Origin: Methylobacter sp.
GTDB taxonomy: Bacteria; Pseudomonadota; Gammaproteobacteria; Methylococcales; Methylomonadaceae
Length of the DNA stretch: 36,354 nt
Reading direction: 5' to 3'
Assembly (NCBI GenBank): GCA_024636505.1
Contig: JAGXGY010000005.1
Coordinates: 1-36,354, forward strand
This document shows, piece by piece, positions 1-7,607 of this stretch (positions within the stretch are counted from its first letter, which is position 1; each line of letters begins with the position of its first letter). The translations under genes and the position numbers were made by a program. The notes under the pieces were generated by a model that ran no database searches, was not told the origin of the DNA, and saw only the letters and a program-made list of their open reading frames with translations.

Positions 1-2
1 GC

Positions 3-242
3 AGCGACATTATCAAAGACATAAATGATTTAATTGAAAAATATCGCACTATTTTTTTAGCCCACCACAGGGCCACGATTGTAGCTAGTAGAAGAAATCA
101 GCGGGTTGTTGTCTGCGCACGAATAAAGCTTGAAAAAGGGTTATGTATATTTTCAAGGCCACGTTGCAACACATTTTTTGAGTCATCAGTCATTTTGTTA
201 AACCACTATACGCCGTTAACCTGCGCCAAGCGATTTTGTTTC
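3..242 (+). CDS. Possible 3' end of an unknown gene entering from the left
   Basis: An open frame enters at the window edge and stays open to a TAA at 240-242. The first residues (SDIIKDINDLIEKYRTIF) look like ordinary helical protein. From about position 59 onward the frame runs antisense across the NhaA remnant, so the rest would be an accidental tail added when a rearrangement joined the two. I do not recognise a family. It may be only an open frame by chance, since there is no start and only about 18 plausible residues. Confidence 0.25.
59..193 (-). pseudogene. nhaA: Remnant of Na+/H+ antiporter NhaA (N-terminal part only)
   Basis: On the minus strand an ATG at 193-191 opens a frame reading MTDDSKNVLQRGLENIHNPF and then SSFIRAQTTTR. 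A TGA follows at 100-98, and the same frame goes on with FLLLATIVALWWA. That is the cytoplasmic lead and first transmembrane helix of bacterial NhaA proteins, where a TTG-G motif and a hydrophobic ALxxANS-like end are usual. The TGA replaces one of the expected glycines. Similarity stops at about position 59, where AT-rich unrelated sequence begins. Only about 45 of some 390-450 residues remain, so no transporter can be made. The identification rests on the short match and my memory of the family. Confidence 0.6.
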
Positions 243-464
243 TAATTAACACTGAACATCGTGGTGTTATTGGCGGATCGGTATTACTGCACTTGGGTAA
301 TCATTGCATCCATCCTGCAACAAGATGGCCATGTACCACCCAAGACCGCTGCTCATCAAGCTCCGCCTCAATACAGGCTTCTTCTAGCCTGACGTTCAAC
401 TCGCCGCTTGCGCTGAGCTCAATTATTTTCGGATTAACCTGGACGAGACTGCTAGCCTTATTTT
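194..464. other. Stretch between the nhaA remnant and pilC with no intact gene
   Basis: No convincing gene is seen on either strand. A short minus-strand frame directly after the pilC stop (to a TGA at 303-301) reads VNPKIIELSASGELNVRLEE and ends VVHGHLVAGWMQ. It could be a decayed gene end, but it has no good start or recognisable family. In many gammaproteobacteria pilD and coaE follow pilC; neither is here. Confidence 0.4.
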
Positions 465-1682
465 TCAAATCGCCGCGCCCATTTTAAATATCGGTAAGTA
501 CATCGCGACAATCAGGCCGCCGACTAAAATGCCCAGTATCACCATAATAATAGGTTCCATTAAGCTGCTTAAGTTATCGACCAGATTGTCGACTTCTTCG
601 TCGAAAAAATCGGCAACTTTCAACAGCATGGAATCCATCGAACCGGACTCTTCGCCGATAGCCACCATTTGTACCACCATGTTCGGCCAAAGACTGGCTT
701 GCTGCATCGCAAATTGCAGTCTTTGCCCGGTTGCCACTTCCTCGCGCATTTTTAATACAGCCTCGGAGTAGATAATATTGCCGCAGGCTCCGGCAACCGA
801 TTCCAATGCTTCGACCAGGGGTACGCCTGCTGCCGACATGGTCGCCAAAGTTCTGGCAAAACGCGCAACAGCCGACTTGTTTAAAATGAGGCCGACCACG
901 GGAATTTTTAGCAGGGTTTTATCCAGAAAGTGATTAAACGGCCTGGAGCGTTTTTTAAAATAGCCGAACACGTAAACGCTGCCAATAACAATACCGACAA
1001 CAACATACCACCAAGCCTGCATCCATTCGGACATATGGACAACCATTTTAGTGAAAGCCGGCAGATCCGCGCCAAAGCTTTTAAACATGTCGTCGAATAC
1101 CGGCACCACAAAAATCAGCAGGATGGTGGTGACGATAAAGGCGACCACAATCACTGCGATCGGATAGGTCAGTGCCTTTTTGATCTTTTTCTTCATCGAC
1201 TCGGTTTTTTCTTTGTAAGTGGCGATTTTATCCAGCAGGGTTTCTAATACCCCCGCCTGTTCGCCGGCCTCAACCAAGTTGCAAAATAATTCATCAAAAT
1301 ACAGTGATTTTTTCTTGAGCGCTTCGGCCAAGGTGTCGCCGCCTTCAATATCGGCTTTGATGCTCATCAGCAGAATTTCCATGCTGGCATTATCATGGCC
1401 TTTGCCGACAATCTCGAAAGACTGAACCAACGGCACCCCCGCTTTTAGCATCGTGGCCAGTTGCCTGGCAAAAATGGCGATGTCGCCGGGGGTGATAGCC
1501 TGGACTTTTGCGCTGAATAACGGCTTGGGCTTTTTCTTCAGTTTAATGATGCGATAACCTTGCCGCCGCAACTCGGTTTTCGCAATGATTTCGCTTCTTG
1601 CAGAAATAATGCCGCCGGCTTTCTTTTTGCTTTTGTCGGTTCCCGCCCAGACGAAATCTATTTGTTCAGTTTGCTGTGCCAT
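465..1682 (-). CDS. pilC: Type IV pilus inner-membrane platform protein PilC
   Basis: PilC is the polytopic inner-membrane protein that couples the pilus motor ATPases to pilin polymerisation. The 405-residue length is normal. Two GspF/PilC-type cytoplasmic domains are visible. The first, near residues 65-190, contains FARQLATMLKAGVPLVQSFE. The second, near 270-390, contains FARTLATMSAAGVPLVEALE. Three hydrophobic segments separate or end them: about 170-192, about 220-240, and 375-400 (VILGILVGGLIVAMYLPIF). The start follows the pilB stop by 2 bases, so the pair is translationally linked. pilD, usually next, is missing on the downstream side. Confidence 0.96.
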   Translation of the reverse strand: MAQQTEQIDFVWAGTDKSKKKAGGIISARSEIIAKTELRRQGYRIIKLKKKPKPLFSAKVQAITPGDIAIFARQLATMLKAGVPLVQSFEIVGKGHDNASMEILLMSIKADIEGGDTLAEALKKKSLYFDELFCNLVEAGEQAGVLETLLDKIATYKEKTESMKKKIKKALTYPIAVIVVAFIVTTILLIFVVPVFDDMFKSFGADLPAFTKMVVHMSEWMQAWWYVVVGIVIGSVYVFGYFKKRSRPFNHFLDKTLLKIPVVGLILNKSAVARFARTLATMSAAGVPLVEALESVAGACGNIIYSEAVLKMREEVATGQRLQFAMQQASLWPNMVVQMVAIGEESGSMDSMLLKVADFFDEEVDNLVDNLSSLMEPIIMVILGILVGGLIVAMYLPIFKMGAAI

Positions 1683-1684
1683 GA

Positions 1685-3397
1685 TTATTCCTTGGTAATA
1701 CGATCGACTTCTTCCAGGCTGGTCATTCCCATGCGTACCTTATTGAGTCCGGATCTGCGTAAATCATTAAAACCTTCGGCCAGAGCGCACTCCGCCAGTT
1801 GATCGGTATTGCCGCCGTTTAAAATAAGGGTACGCATCTTGTCGGTCAGCGTCAGGACTTGATAAATACCGACCCGACCTTTATAGCCGTTGGTACAATG
1901 ATCGCAACCCACGGCACTGAACATAGTCAGATCGCGTAACTCTTCCTGTTTAAAGCCGGCATTAAGCAGAACTTTATCGGGAAGGGTGACTGGAACTTTA
2001 CAATGCTCACAAAGCCTTCGACCCAAACGTTGCGCCATAATCAAGTTAACGGCGGAAATGATGTTGAAAGCCGGTATGCCCATTTGCAGCAGTCGGTTTA
2101 AGGTTTGCGGCGCATCGTTTGTATGTAAGGTTGATAGCACCAAATGCCCTGTTTGTGCGGCTTTAACGGCGATTTCGGCGGTTTCTAAATCACGAATTTC
2201 GCCGACCATGATGACGTCGGGATCCTGACGTAAAAACGCCCGTAAAGCGCTGGCAAAAGTCAGGCCGGCTTTAGGGTTCATGTTAACCTGATTGATACCT
2301 TCTACGGTAATTTCAACCGGATCTTCAGCGGTGGAAATATTGCGCTCCACGGTATTCAGAATATTTAAACCGGTATAGAGCGTAACCGTTTTACCGCTGC
2401 CGGTTGGTCCGGTCACCAGGACTAAACCGTAGGGTTTGTTGATGGCCTCAAGAAAAATCTGTTGTTGCTCCGGTTCGAAACCGAGTTTTTCGATACCCAG
2501 CTGGGCACTGGTAGGGTCTAAAATACGCAGTACGACTTTTTCGCCGAACAGGGTAGGGCAGGTATTGACCCGGAAATCAATGGCGCGATTTTTGGATAAG
2601 GTCATTTTGATACGGCCATCCTGAGGAATCCGGCGTTCGGCAATATCCATTTTAGACATTACCTTTAGGCGGGATACCAGTCTGCCGGCGATGCTGGCGG
2701 GTGGCGTGGCAACCTGACGAAGTATGCCGTCCGAACGGTAGCGGATACGGAAAACTTTTTCGTAGGGCTCCATGTGTATATCGGACACCCCTTGTTTTAT
2801 CGAGTCCAATAATATCTTGTTGACGTAACGCACAATAGGCGCATCATCAATATCTGAAGTCACCTCGGCTTTCGCGGTCTCTTCTTCGCCGCCGGTAATG
2901 TCCAGATTTTCCAGATCTTCATCCAGCATATCGGTCATTGAGGTATCGGCAGCCTCTAAGGCTACCTCAATGGCTTTGACGAGCTTGTCTCCTTCAACCA
3001 GAATGGCTTCGGGATTAAGACGGCTGTGGAACTTTATGTCATCCAGAGTATTAAAATCGGTGGGATCGGATATCGCGACAAATAGCGTTTTTCCCCGGAT
3101 AAAAAGAGGGAGCGCATGGCATTTGCGGATCAGCTTCTCACCGGCCAGCATAACAGGAAGTTTACGGCAGTCGATGGCATCGAGATCAAGAAAAGGCACG
3201 CCAAATTCAATGGACGCTTGGGATGCAATCACTTTGCCGTCAATAAGCTGACTGCTGACAAGGTAGCGTATTAACGAGACTTGTTTTTTTTGCGCTTCCT
3301 GGCTATAGATTCGCGCATCATTCTCAGTGAGCAATTCCTTTTCAATCAAGCGCCGTATAAGGCCGCTAAACTGTAAATCTGTTGATGCGGTATTCAT
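1685..3397 (-). CDS. pilB: Type IV pilus assembly ATPase PilB
   Basis: PilB is the hexameric cytoplasmic ATPase that powers pilus extension. At 570 residues it has the usual size. An N-terminal MshEN-type domain covers about residues 10-150. The secretion ATPase core follows: Walker A GPTGSGKT at 330-337, Walker B region DPDVIMVGEIRD near 390, and His box STLHTNDAPQTLNRL near 419. A four-cysteine metal site is formed by CEHC (about 461) and CDHC (about 496). It is the first gene of a pilB-pilC pair; the ATG at 3397 is followed by a normal N-terminus but lacks a strong ribosome-binding site. Confidence 0.97.
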   Translation of the reverse strand: MNTASTDLQFSGLIRRLIEKELLTENDARIYSQEAQKKQVSLIRYLVSSQLIDGKVIASQASIEFGVPFLDLDAIDCRKLPVMLAGEKLIRKCHALPLFIRGKTLFVAISDPTDFNTLDDIKFHSRLNPEAILVEGDKLVKAIEVALEAADTSMTDMLDEDLENLDITGGEEETAKAEVTSDIDDAPIVRYVNKILLDSIKQGVSDIHMEPYEKVFRIRYRSDGILRQVATPPASIAGRLVSRLKVMSKMDIAERRIPQDGRIKMTLSKNRAIDFRVNTCPTLFGEKVVLRILDPTSAQLGIEKLGFEPEQQQIFLEAINKPYGLVLVTGPTGSGKTVTLYTGLNILNTVERNISTAEDPVEITVEGINQVNMNPKAGLTFASALRAFLRQDPDVIMVGEIRDLETAEIAVKAAQTGHLVLSTLHTNDAPQTLNRLLQMGIPAFNIISAVNLIMAQRLGRRLCEHCKVPVTLPDKVLLNAGFKQEELRDLTMFSAVGCDHCTNGYKGRVGIYQVLTLTDKMRTLILNGGNTDQLAECALAEGFNDLRRSGLNKVRMGMTSLEEVDRITKE

Positions 3398-3437
3398 AGG
3401 ATGATTGCTTGGTCAGTTGTTTAAGCAAATATAGATT

Positions 3438-3484
3438 AAAAAGGGGCAAGGTACAAGGCGAAAGGGGGCGCCCGCCTTTGCCCC
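3438..3484 (-). terminator. Likely intrinsic terminator after valS, built from a repeat
   Basis: Read on the minus strand, GGGGCAAAGG and CCTTGCCCC form a nine-pair stem with one bulge, followed directly by a T run (complement of 3438-3442). A second, overlapping pairing is possible: AAGGCGAAAG at 3455-3464 is the exact inverse of CTTTCGCCTT at 3489-3498. The segment belongs to a purine-rich AGGCGAAAGG repeat family also seen after pgk and hslU. It lies between valS and pilB and should separate the two operons. Confidence 0.6.
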
Positions 3485-3518
3485 TGGTCTTTCGCCTTTA
3501 GCCTTTAGCCGGTCTTTT

Positions 3519-6428
3519 TTATAACGTCTTGATTTTGCGCTGCTGTTCCTCCAGATTGTTCAGCATCGAACGTAAATCAGCCAGTTTGGCTTTTTCTTTA
3601 TCGATCACTTCCGGCGGTGCTTTGTCGACAAATGCCGGGTTACTTAACTTACCTTCGACTCTAGGCAGGTCGTTATGGATTTTTTGTATTTCTTTTTCCA
3701 GTCGCGCCAGTTCCGCTTCCTTGTCGATTAAGCCCGCCATCGGAATCAGGATTCTCATATCGCCGACTAAGGCCATCGCCGATTCGGGCGTGGTGTCATC
3801 AGTGTTTAACCAGGTGATCGATTCCAGCCTGCCCAGCTTTTGTAAATAAATCCGGTTGTTGGTTAAGCTTTGTCGATCGGCATCCGAGCCGTTTTGCAAT
3901 AATATCGGCAGCGGTTTGCTCGGGGCGATATTCATTTCGCCGCGAATGCGGCGCACGCCCAGAATAAAACTCATCACCCAGTTGGTTTCGGCGATGGCGT
4001 TAGCATCGATTTGCGCTTCATCGGCAACCGGGTAAGGCTGCAACATGATGGTATCCGCTTTAATTCCCGCCAACGGCGCAACCCGCTGCCAGATTTCTTC
4101 GGTAATAAACGGCATGATCGGATGCGCCAAACGCAAAATCGACTCCAAAACCGTCAGCAAGGTCTTACGGGTGCCGCGTTGCAGCGCCTCATCACCGGAT
4201 TGCAGCGATATTTTCGACAGTTCCAGATACCAGTCGCAGTACTCATTCCAGGTAAACTCGTAAAGAGCCTGCGCCGCCAAATCAAAACGGTAGTTGTCGA
4301 TGGCGTTAGTAGTCACCGCCGTCACCTGATGCAGACGGGAGGTAATCCAACGGTCCACCTGGCTGTATTCGCAAGGGGCATCGGACAAACCGTTATCCTG
4401 TCCCTCGGCAACTGCTCCCAGCGTTGCTCTACCTCCTGCATCCATGCAGTCGTCGGTATTCATCAGTACGAAACGCGCGGCGTTCCAGAGCTTGTTGCAG
4501 AAATTGCGATAACCTTCGGTGCGGGCAAGGTCAAAGCGAATATCCCGGCCTGTAGACGCTAACGAAGCAAAGGTAAAACGCAACGCATCGGTACCGTAAG
4601 ATTGAATGCCCTCAGGGAAGTGCTTGCGGGTATCTTTCTCGATTTTTTTGGCCAAATGCGGCTGCATCATGCCGGAAATACGTTTGGCCACCAGCGCTTC
4701 CAGTTCAATGCCGTCGATGATGTCAATCGGATCGAGCACGTTGCCTTTGGACTTGGACATTTTTTGGCCTTCGGCATCGCGCACCAAACCGTGGATGTAG
4801 ACTTCCTTGAACGGCACTTCGCCCTGAAATTTCAAGCCCATCATAATCATCCGCGCCACCCAGAAGAAAATGATGTCAAAGCCGGTCACCAGTACGCTGG
4901 TCGGGTAATGCTTGGCCAGTTCCGGTGTTTGCTCGGGCCAGCCTAGTGTGGAAAAAGGCCACAAGGCGGAAGAAAACCAGGTGTCCAGCACATCTTCATC
5001 CTGTCTAAGCGCATAGTCGGCGGATAGATTATGCTTGGCCCGGACATCCTGCTCGGAGTTGCCGACATAAATATTGCCCTGTTCGTCATACCAGGCCGGG
5101 ATACGGTGGCCCCACCAGATTTGCCGGGAAATACACCAGTCCTGGATATTGCGCATCCAGTCGAAATAGGTGTTTTTCCAGTTATCCGGCACAAACTTGA
5201 TGTCGCCGTTTTCAACGGCGGCAATCGCAGGCTCGGCTAGCGGCGCAACCTTGACATACCACTGGTCGGTCAGCAGCGGTTCGATAATGCTGTTGCTGCG
5301 GTCGCCGCGCGGCACCATCAATTTGTGGTCGGCGATTTTTTCCAGCAAACCGAGAGCATCAAGGTCGGCGACCATTTGTTTACGCGCGACCAAGCGATCC
5401 AGGCCGATGTATTTGGCTGGAATCAGCTCGTTTTCGCCTTCGTCGTTGCCGCGTATCGCGGCGTCAACGGTAAACAGATTAATCAAGCCGCCATGCGGCA
5501 AATCCTGAATAACCGAGGTATGACGGTGGCGCGTCCAAACCTCGTAATCGTTAAAATCATGAGCCGGAGTGATCTTGACGCAGCCGGTGCCGAATTCGGG
5601 ATCGACATAGTCATCGGCAATAATCGGTATGCGGCGGCCTGTTAATGGCAGTTCCACAAACTCACCGAGCAGATGTTTATAGCGCTCGTCATTGGGATGA
5701 ATCGCTACCGCCGCATCGCCCAACATCGTTTCAGGGCGGGTGGTCGCAACAATTAAATGCCCTTGACCGTTGGATAGCGGATAACGCAGATGCCACATGA
5801 AACCGTTTTCTTCTTCCGACAACACTTCCAGATCGGAAACGGCGGTATGCAAAACCGGGTCCCAGTTAACCAGGCGTTTGCCGCGATAAATCAGGCCTTC
5901 CTCATACAGCCGGATAAACACTTCCTGCACCGCATCGGACATGCCGTCATCCATGGTGAAGCGCTCCTTGTCCCAGTCCAGCGAAGAGCCCATGCGCCGC
6001 AGTTGACGGGTAATGGTGCCGCCGGATTCCTCCTTCCATTCCCAGACTTTTTTCAGGAATTTTTCGCGGCCCAGATCATGGCGGGTAAGGCCTTCCGCAT
6101 TGCACAGCCTTTCGACCACCATTTGCGTGGCGATGCCCGCATGGTCGGTGCCCGGTTGCCACAAGGTGCTGCAGCCTTTCATCCGGTGATAGCGGGTCAG
6201 CGCATCCATGATGGTGTCCTGAAAGGCATGACCCATGTGCAAACTGCCGGTGACATTGGGCGGCGGAATCATGATGCAATAGGATTCACCCTCCGGTTTG
6301 GTGGCTGCCGAACCTGCTCCCGGCAGGTTTCCGGCATACCCACCATCCCTGGCGGTAAAATAGCCTTTGTCTTCCCAGGTTTGATACCAGCGTTGTTCGA
6401 TTGAATGCGGGGCGTATGTTTTTTCCAT
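3519..6428 (-). CDS. valS: Valine--tRNA ligase
   Basis: This cytoplasmic class I enzyme charges tRNA-Val and edits mischarged threonine. The HIGH-type motif HMGH is at residues 64-67 in a [13 protein letters not shown] context. The KMSKS motif is near residue 556. A CP1 editing domain ([10 protein letters not shown]) lies between them, and a C-terminal coiled-coil arm ([14 protein letters not shown]) closes the protein. At 969 residues it is longer than the E. coli enzyme (951). The excess is explained by two extra segments, about residues 25-46 and 660-676. Both look like in-frame repeat insertions and are listed separately. The gene is last in the pepA-holC-valS operon, here separated from holC by a toxin-antitoxin pair. 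Confidence 0.98.
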   Translation of the reverse strand: MEKTYAPHSIEQRWYQTWEDKGYFTARDGGYAGNLPGAGSAATKPEGESYCIMIPPPNVTGSLHMGHAFQDTIMDALTRYHRMKGCSTLWQPGTDHAGIATQMVVERLCNAEGLTRHDLGREKFLKKVWEWKEESGGTITRQLRRMGSSLDWDKERFTMDDGMSDAVQEVFIRLYEEGLIYRGKRLVNWDPVLHTAVSDLEVLSEEENGFMWHLRYPLSNGQGHLIVATTRPETMLGDAAVAIHPNDERYKHLLGEFVELPLTGRRIPIIADDYVDPEFGTGCVKITPAHDFNDYEVWTRHRHTSVIQDLPHGGLINLFTVDAAIRGNDEGENELIPAKYIGLDRLVARKQMVADLDALGLLEKIADHKLMVPRGDRSNSIIEPLLTDQWYVKVAPLAEPAIAAVENGDIKFVPDNWKNTYFDWMRNIQDWCISRQIWWGHRIPAWYDEQGNIYVGNSEQDVRAKHNLSADYALRQDEDVLDTWFSSALWPFSTLGWPEQTPELAKHYPTSVLVTGFDIIFFWVARMIMMGLKFQGEVPFKEVYIHGLVRDAEGQKMSKSKGNVLDPIDIIDGIELEALVAKRISGMMQPHLAKKIEKDTRKHFPEGIQSYGTDALRFTFASLASTGRDIRFDLARTEGYRNFCNKLWNAARFVLMNTDDCMDAGGRATLGAVAEGQDNGLSDAPCEYSQVDRWITSRLHQVTAVTTNAIDNYRFDLAAQALYEFTWNEYCDWYLELSKISLQSGDEALQRGTRKTLLTVLESILRLAHPIMPFITEEIWQRVAPLAGIKADTIMLQPYPVADEAQIDANAIAETNWVMSFILGVRRIRGEMNIAPSKPLPILLQNGSDADRQSLTNNRIYLQKLGRLESITWLNTDDTTPESAMALVGDMRILIPMAGLIDKEAELARLEKEIQKIHNDLPRVEGKLSNPAFVDKAPPEVIDKEKAKLADLRSMLNNLEEQQRKIKTL
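4401..4449 (-). repeat. In-frame repeat insertion inside valS (copy 2)
   Basis: Coding-strand sequence begins CATGGATGCAGGAGG and then has CAACGC-TGGGA-GCAGTTG, a short hairpin with a 5-base loop and one bulged A. The encoded residues ([15 protein letters not shown]) fall between FVLMNT and VDRW. There the E. coli enzyme, recalled from memory, is about 16 residues shorter. The layout of head plus hairpin with a 5-base loop matches the elements at 6301-6355 and 7341-7390, but the primary sequence is more diverged. Confidence 0.5.
6301..6355 (-). repeat. In-frame repeat insertion inside valS (copy 1)
   Basis: The coding strand reads GCCAGGGATGGTGGGTATGC, a few bases, then ACCTGC-CGGGA-GCAGGT, a perfect 6-bp stem. 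It is translated as [18 protein letters not shown] between GYF and the [11 protein letters not shown] block, where E. coli ValS has about 15 fewer residues. The first 14 bases of the head are shared with the segment in holC (7341-7390), and the stem differs there by paired changes. Confidence 0.6.
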
Positions 6429-6485
6429 GGATGCGTTATTATTTTCGTGAAAAATTAGCTATTTTAGCAGGGTTAAGGTCGGGAA

Positions 6486-6851
6486 TCAGGCTGACGGATT
6501 TGATTGTGGGTTTTGTAGCCATTTGGCAATGTTGCTTCTTATTTTATTAAGCCTGAGAGTATCGATATTACCCAGCTTGCCTATTAAAATGTTTTCGTCA
6601 ACAACAGCCAGTCTGCTGGCGCGAATTAAACTCGACTGCTTTAAACCTGTTTGCTGGAAATCCGGTTCTTCCCGGTTAATAATTTCATCCAGATCGGGAA
6701 TTACTTGATGAAGCTGGCTGGAAATCATGCAGATAAGCCAATCATCAAATTTTCCAGACAGTTTCCGAAGTATCAATGCAGGGCGGAGTTTTCCGTTTTT
6801 TTGATCCGTTTGAGGAAAACAAAAAAGAACAATCTGGCCTTCTGAAATCAT
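6486..6851 (-). CDS. PemK/MazF-like type II toxin
   Basis: The 121-residue product is typical in size for this family, whose members are sequence-specific endoribonucleases that cut mRNA. Its N-terminus (GQIVLFCFPQTDQKNGKLRP followed by ALILRK) has the beta-strand pattern and the conserved RPALIL segment of PemK-like proteins. A later segment, LIRASRLAVVDENILIGKLG, fits the family's C-terminal strands. The start ATG shares one base with the antitoxin stop (TGATG at 6853-6849), so the two are co-translated. The gene lies between holC and valS, which are normally adjacent. Activity cannot be judged from sequence alone. Confidence 0.8.
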   Translation of the reverse strand: MISEGQIVLFCFPQTDQKNGKLRPALILRKLSGKFDDWLICMISSQLHQVIPDLDEIINREEPDFQQTGLKQSSLIRASRLAVVDENILIGKLGNIDTLRLNKIRSNIAKWLQNPQSNPSA

Positions 6852-7060
6852 CAGTATGTTTCTTTCAAATCAGAAGCAGAATAATTGGAGTTCTCATTTT
6901 CCATGCCTCTCATTGCGGATGCAATAGAAAAACCATTCCAATCGCTATTTTCTTCTTTTTCCGTTTTTAGTTTTAAGTATTCTACAAAATCAAGCACTTC
7001 CTGCTGTTTTGATTTAGGCAATGAGGCAGTTGTCGCTAATATTTTTTCCGATAAATTCAT
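6851..7060 (-). CDS. DUF2281-type antitoxin
   Basis: This small acidic protein (69 residues) begins MNLSEKILATTASLPKSKQQ and continues EVLDFVEYLKLK. That helical, leucine-spaced start is typical of DUF2281 proteins, which accompany PemK- or PIN-type toxins. The C-terminal half is polar and probably wraps the toxin. A GGAG sequence lies about 6 bases before the ATG. It precedes the toxin gene with a one-base overlap, the usual antitoxin-first order. Confidence 0.75.
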   Translation of the reverse strand: MNLSEKILATTASLPKSKQQEVLDFVEYLKLKTEKEENSDWNGFSIASAMRGMENENSNYSASDLKETY

Positions 7061-7103
7061 GCTTGTCTCCGGATAAACCTAAAAATCAGGCTAAGTTAGC
7101 GAT

Positions 7104-7131
7104 AGTATAAACCAACATTTGAAGCTACCAA
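7104..7131 (-). promoter_or_regulatory. Candidate promoter for the toxin-antitoxin pair
   Basis: On the minus strand TTGGTA (7131-7126) and TATACT (7109-7104) are separated by 16 bases, about 40 bases ahead of the antitoxin start. The -35 box overlaps the last codons of holC. This would allow transcription independent of the pepA-holC operon and could feed valS. Confidence 0.4.
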
Positions 7132-7607
7132 TCTTTATGCGTAGTGATATTCATGCCAGCCTGCTGATAGCGGCGGTAACGGTTTCTGCCGACCGCTTTG
7201 GTGGTTTCGCTGTTATCCAGTATTTCAAGAATACGCTCGGTTTGCGCTCCAAAGTTAGGATAGCGGGACGACAGGTTGAACAGGACTTTTTGCCGGTTTT
7301 CGGGCGCATCCAGCGAGCCGATCAGAATGGTCTTTTCTGTGGCCGCACTCGCTGTCGGCGAGTCTGCGGCATGCACACCATCCCTGGCGATATCGGACAG
7401 TTCGCCGCTATATATCTGGTGCGGGATAAAACTGCCCGCCCTGAAAGTCCAGAGCAGGTCGTCTATGATTCGGCTTTGTTCGGCCGAATCGGTGAGCACA
7501 TAGCAAAAACTGCCGCTACGATAGGCTTTTTCGATCAGCTTGCAGGCGAACAGATACCGGTCTTCCGGCGATTCAGTTGGCAATATATAAAAGCTGACTT
7601 CAGTCAC
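7125..7607 (-). CDS. holC: DNA polymerase III chi subunit
   Basis: Chi links the clamp-loader to single-strand binding protein during replication. The 160-residue product starts with GTG immediately after the pepA stop (no gap). It shows the family pattern: VSFYIL at the N-terminus, SFIPHQ near residue 67, ILIGSLDAPEN in the middle, and RYRRYQQAGMNITTH at the end. The loop after SFIPHQ contains ARDGVHAADSPTASAATE, encoded by a repeat-like segment shared with valS. E. coli HolC has 147 residues, and this loop is variable among species. Position after pepA supports the assignment. Confidence 0.88.
   Translation of the reverse strand: MTEVSFYILPTESPEDRYLFACKLIEKAYRSGSFCYVLTDSAEQSRIIDDLLWTFRAGSFIPHQIYSGELSDIARDGVHAADSPTASAATEKTILIGSLDAPENRQKVLFNLSSRYPNFGAQTERILEILDNSETTKAVGRNRYRRYQQAGMNITTHKDW
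7341..7390 (-). repeat. In-frame repeat insertion inside holC
   Basis: The coding strand reads GCCAGGGATGGTGTGCATGC, then ACTCGC-CGACA-GCGAGT, a perfect 6-bp stem with a 5-base loop. Head and spacing match the valS element at 6301-6355. Stem bases differ between the two copies but remain paired, which points to a selected structure rather than chance similarity. Confidence 0.6.

Noticed and set aside
301..462. Short minus-strand frame after pilC (VNPKIIELSASGELNVRL...), considered as a pilin end
   Set aside because: It lacks a proper start, a pilin hydrophobic N-terminus and the cysteine pair of pilin C-termini. It is left as undetermined debris.
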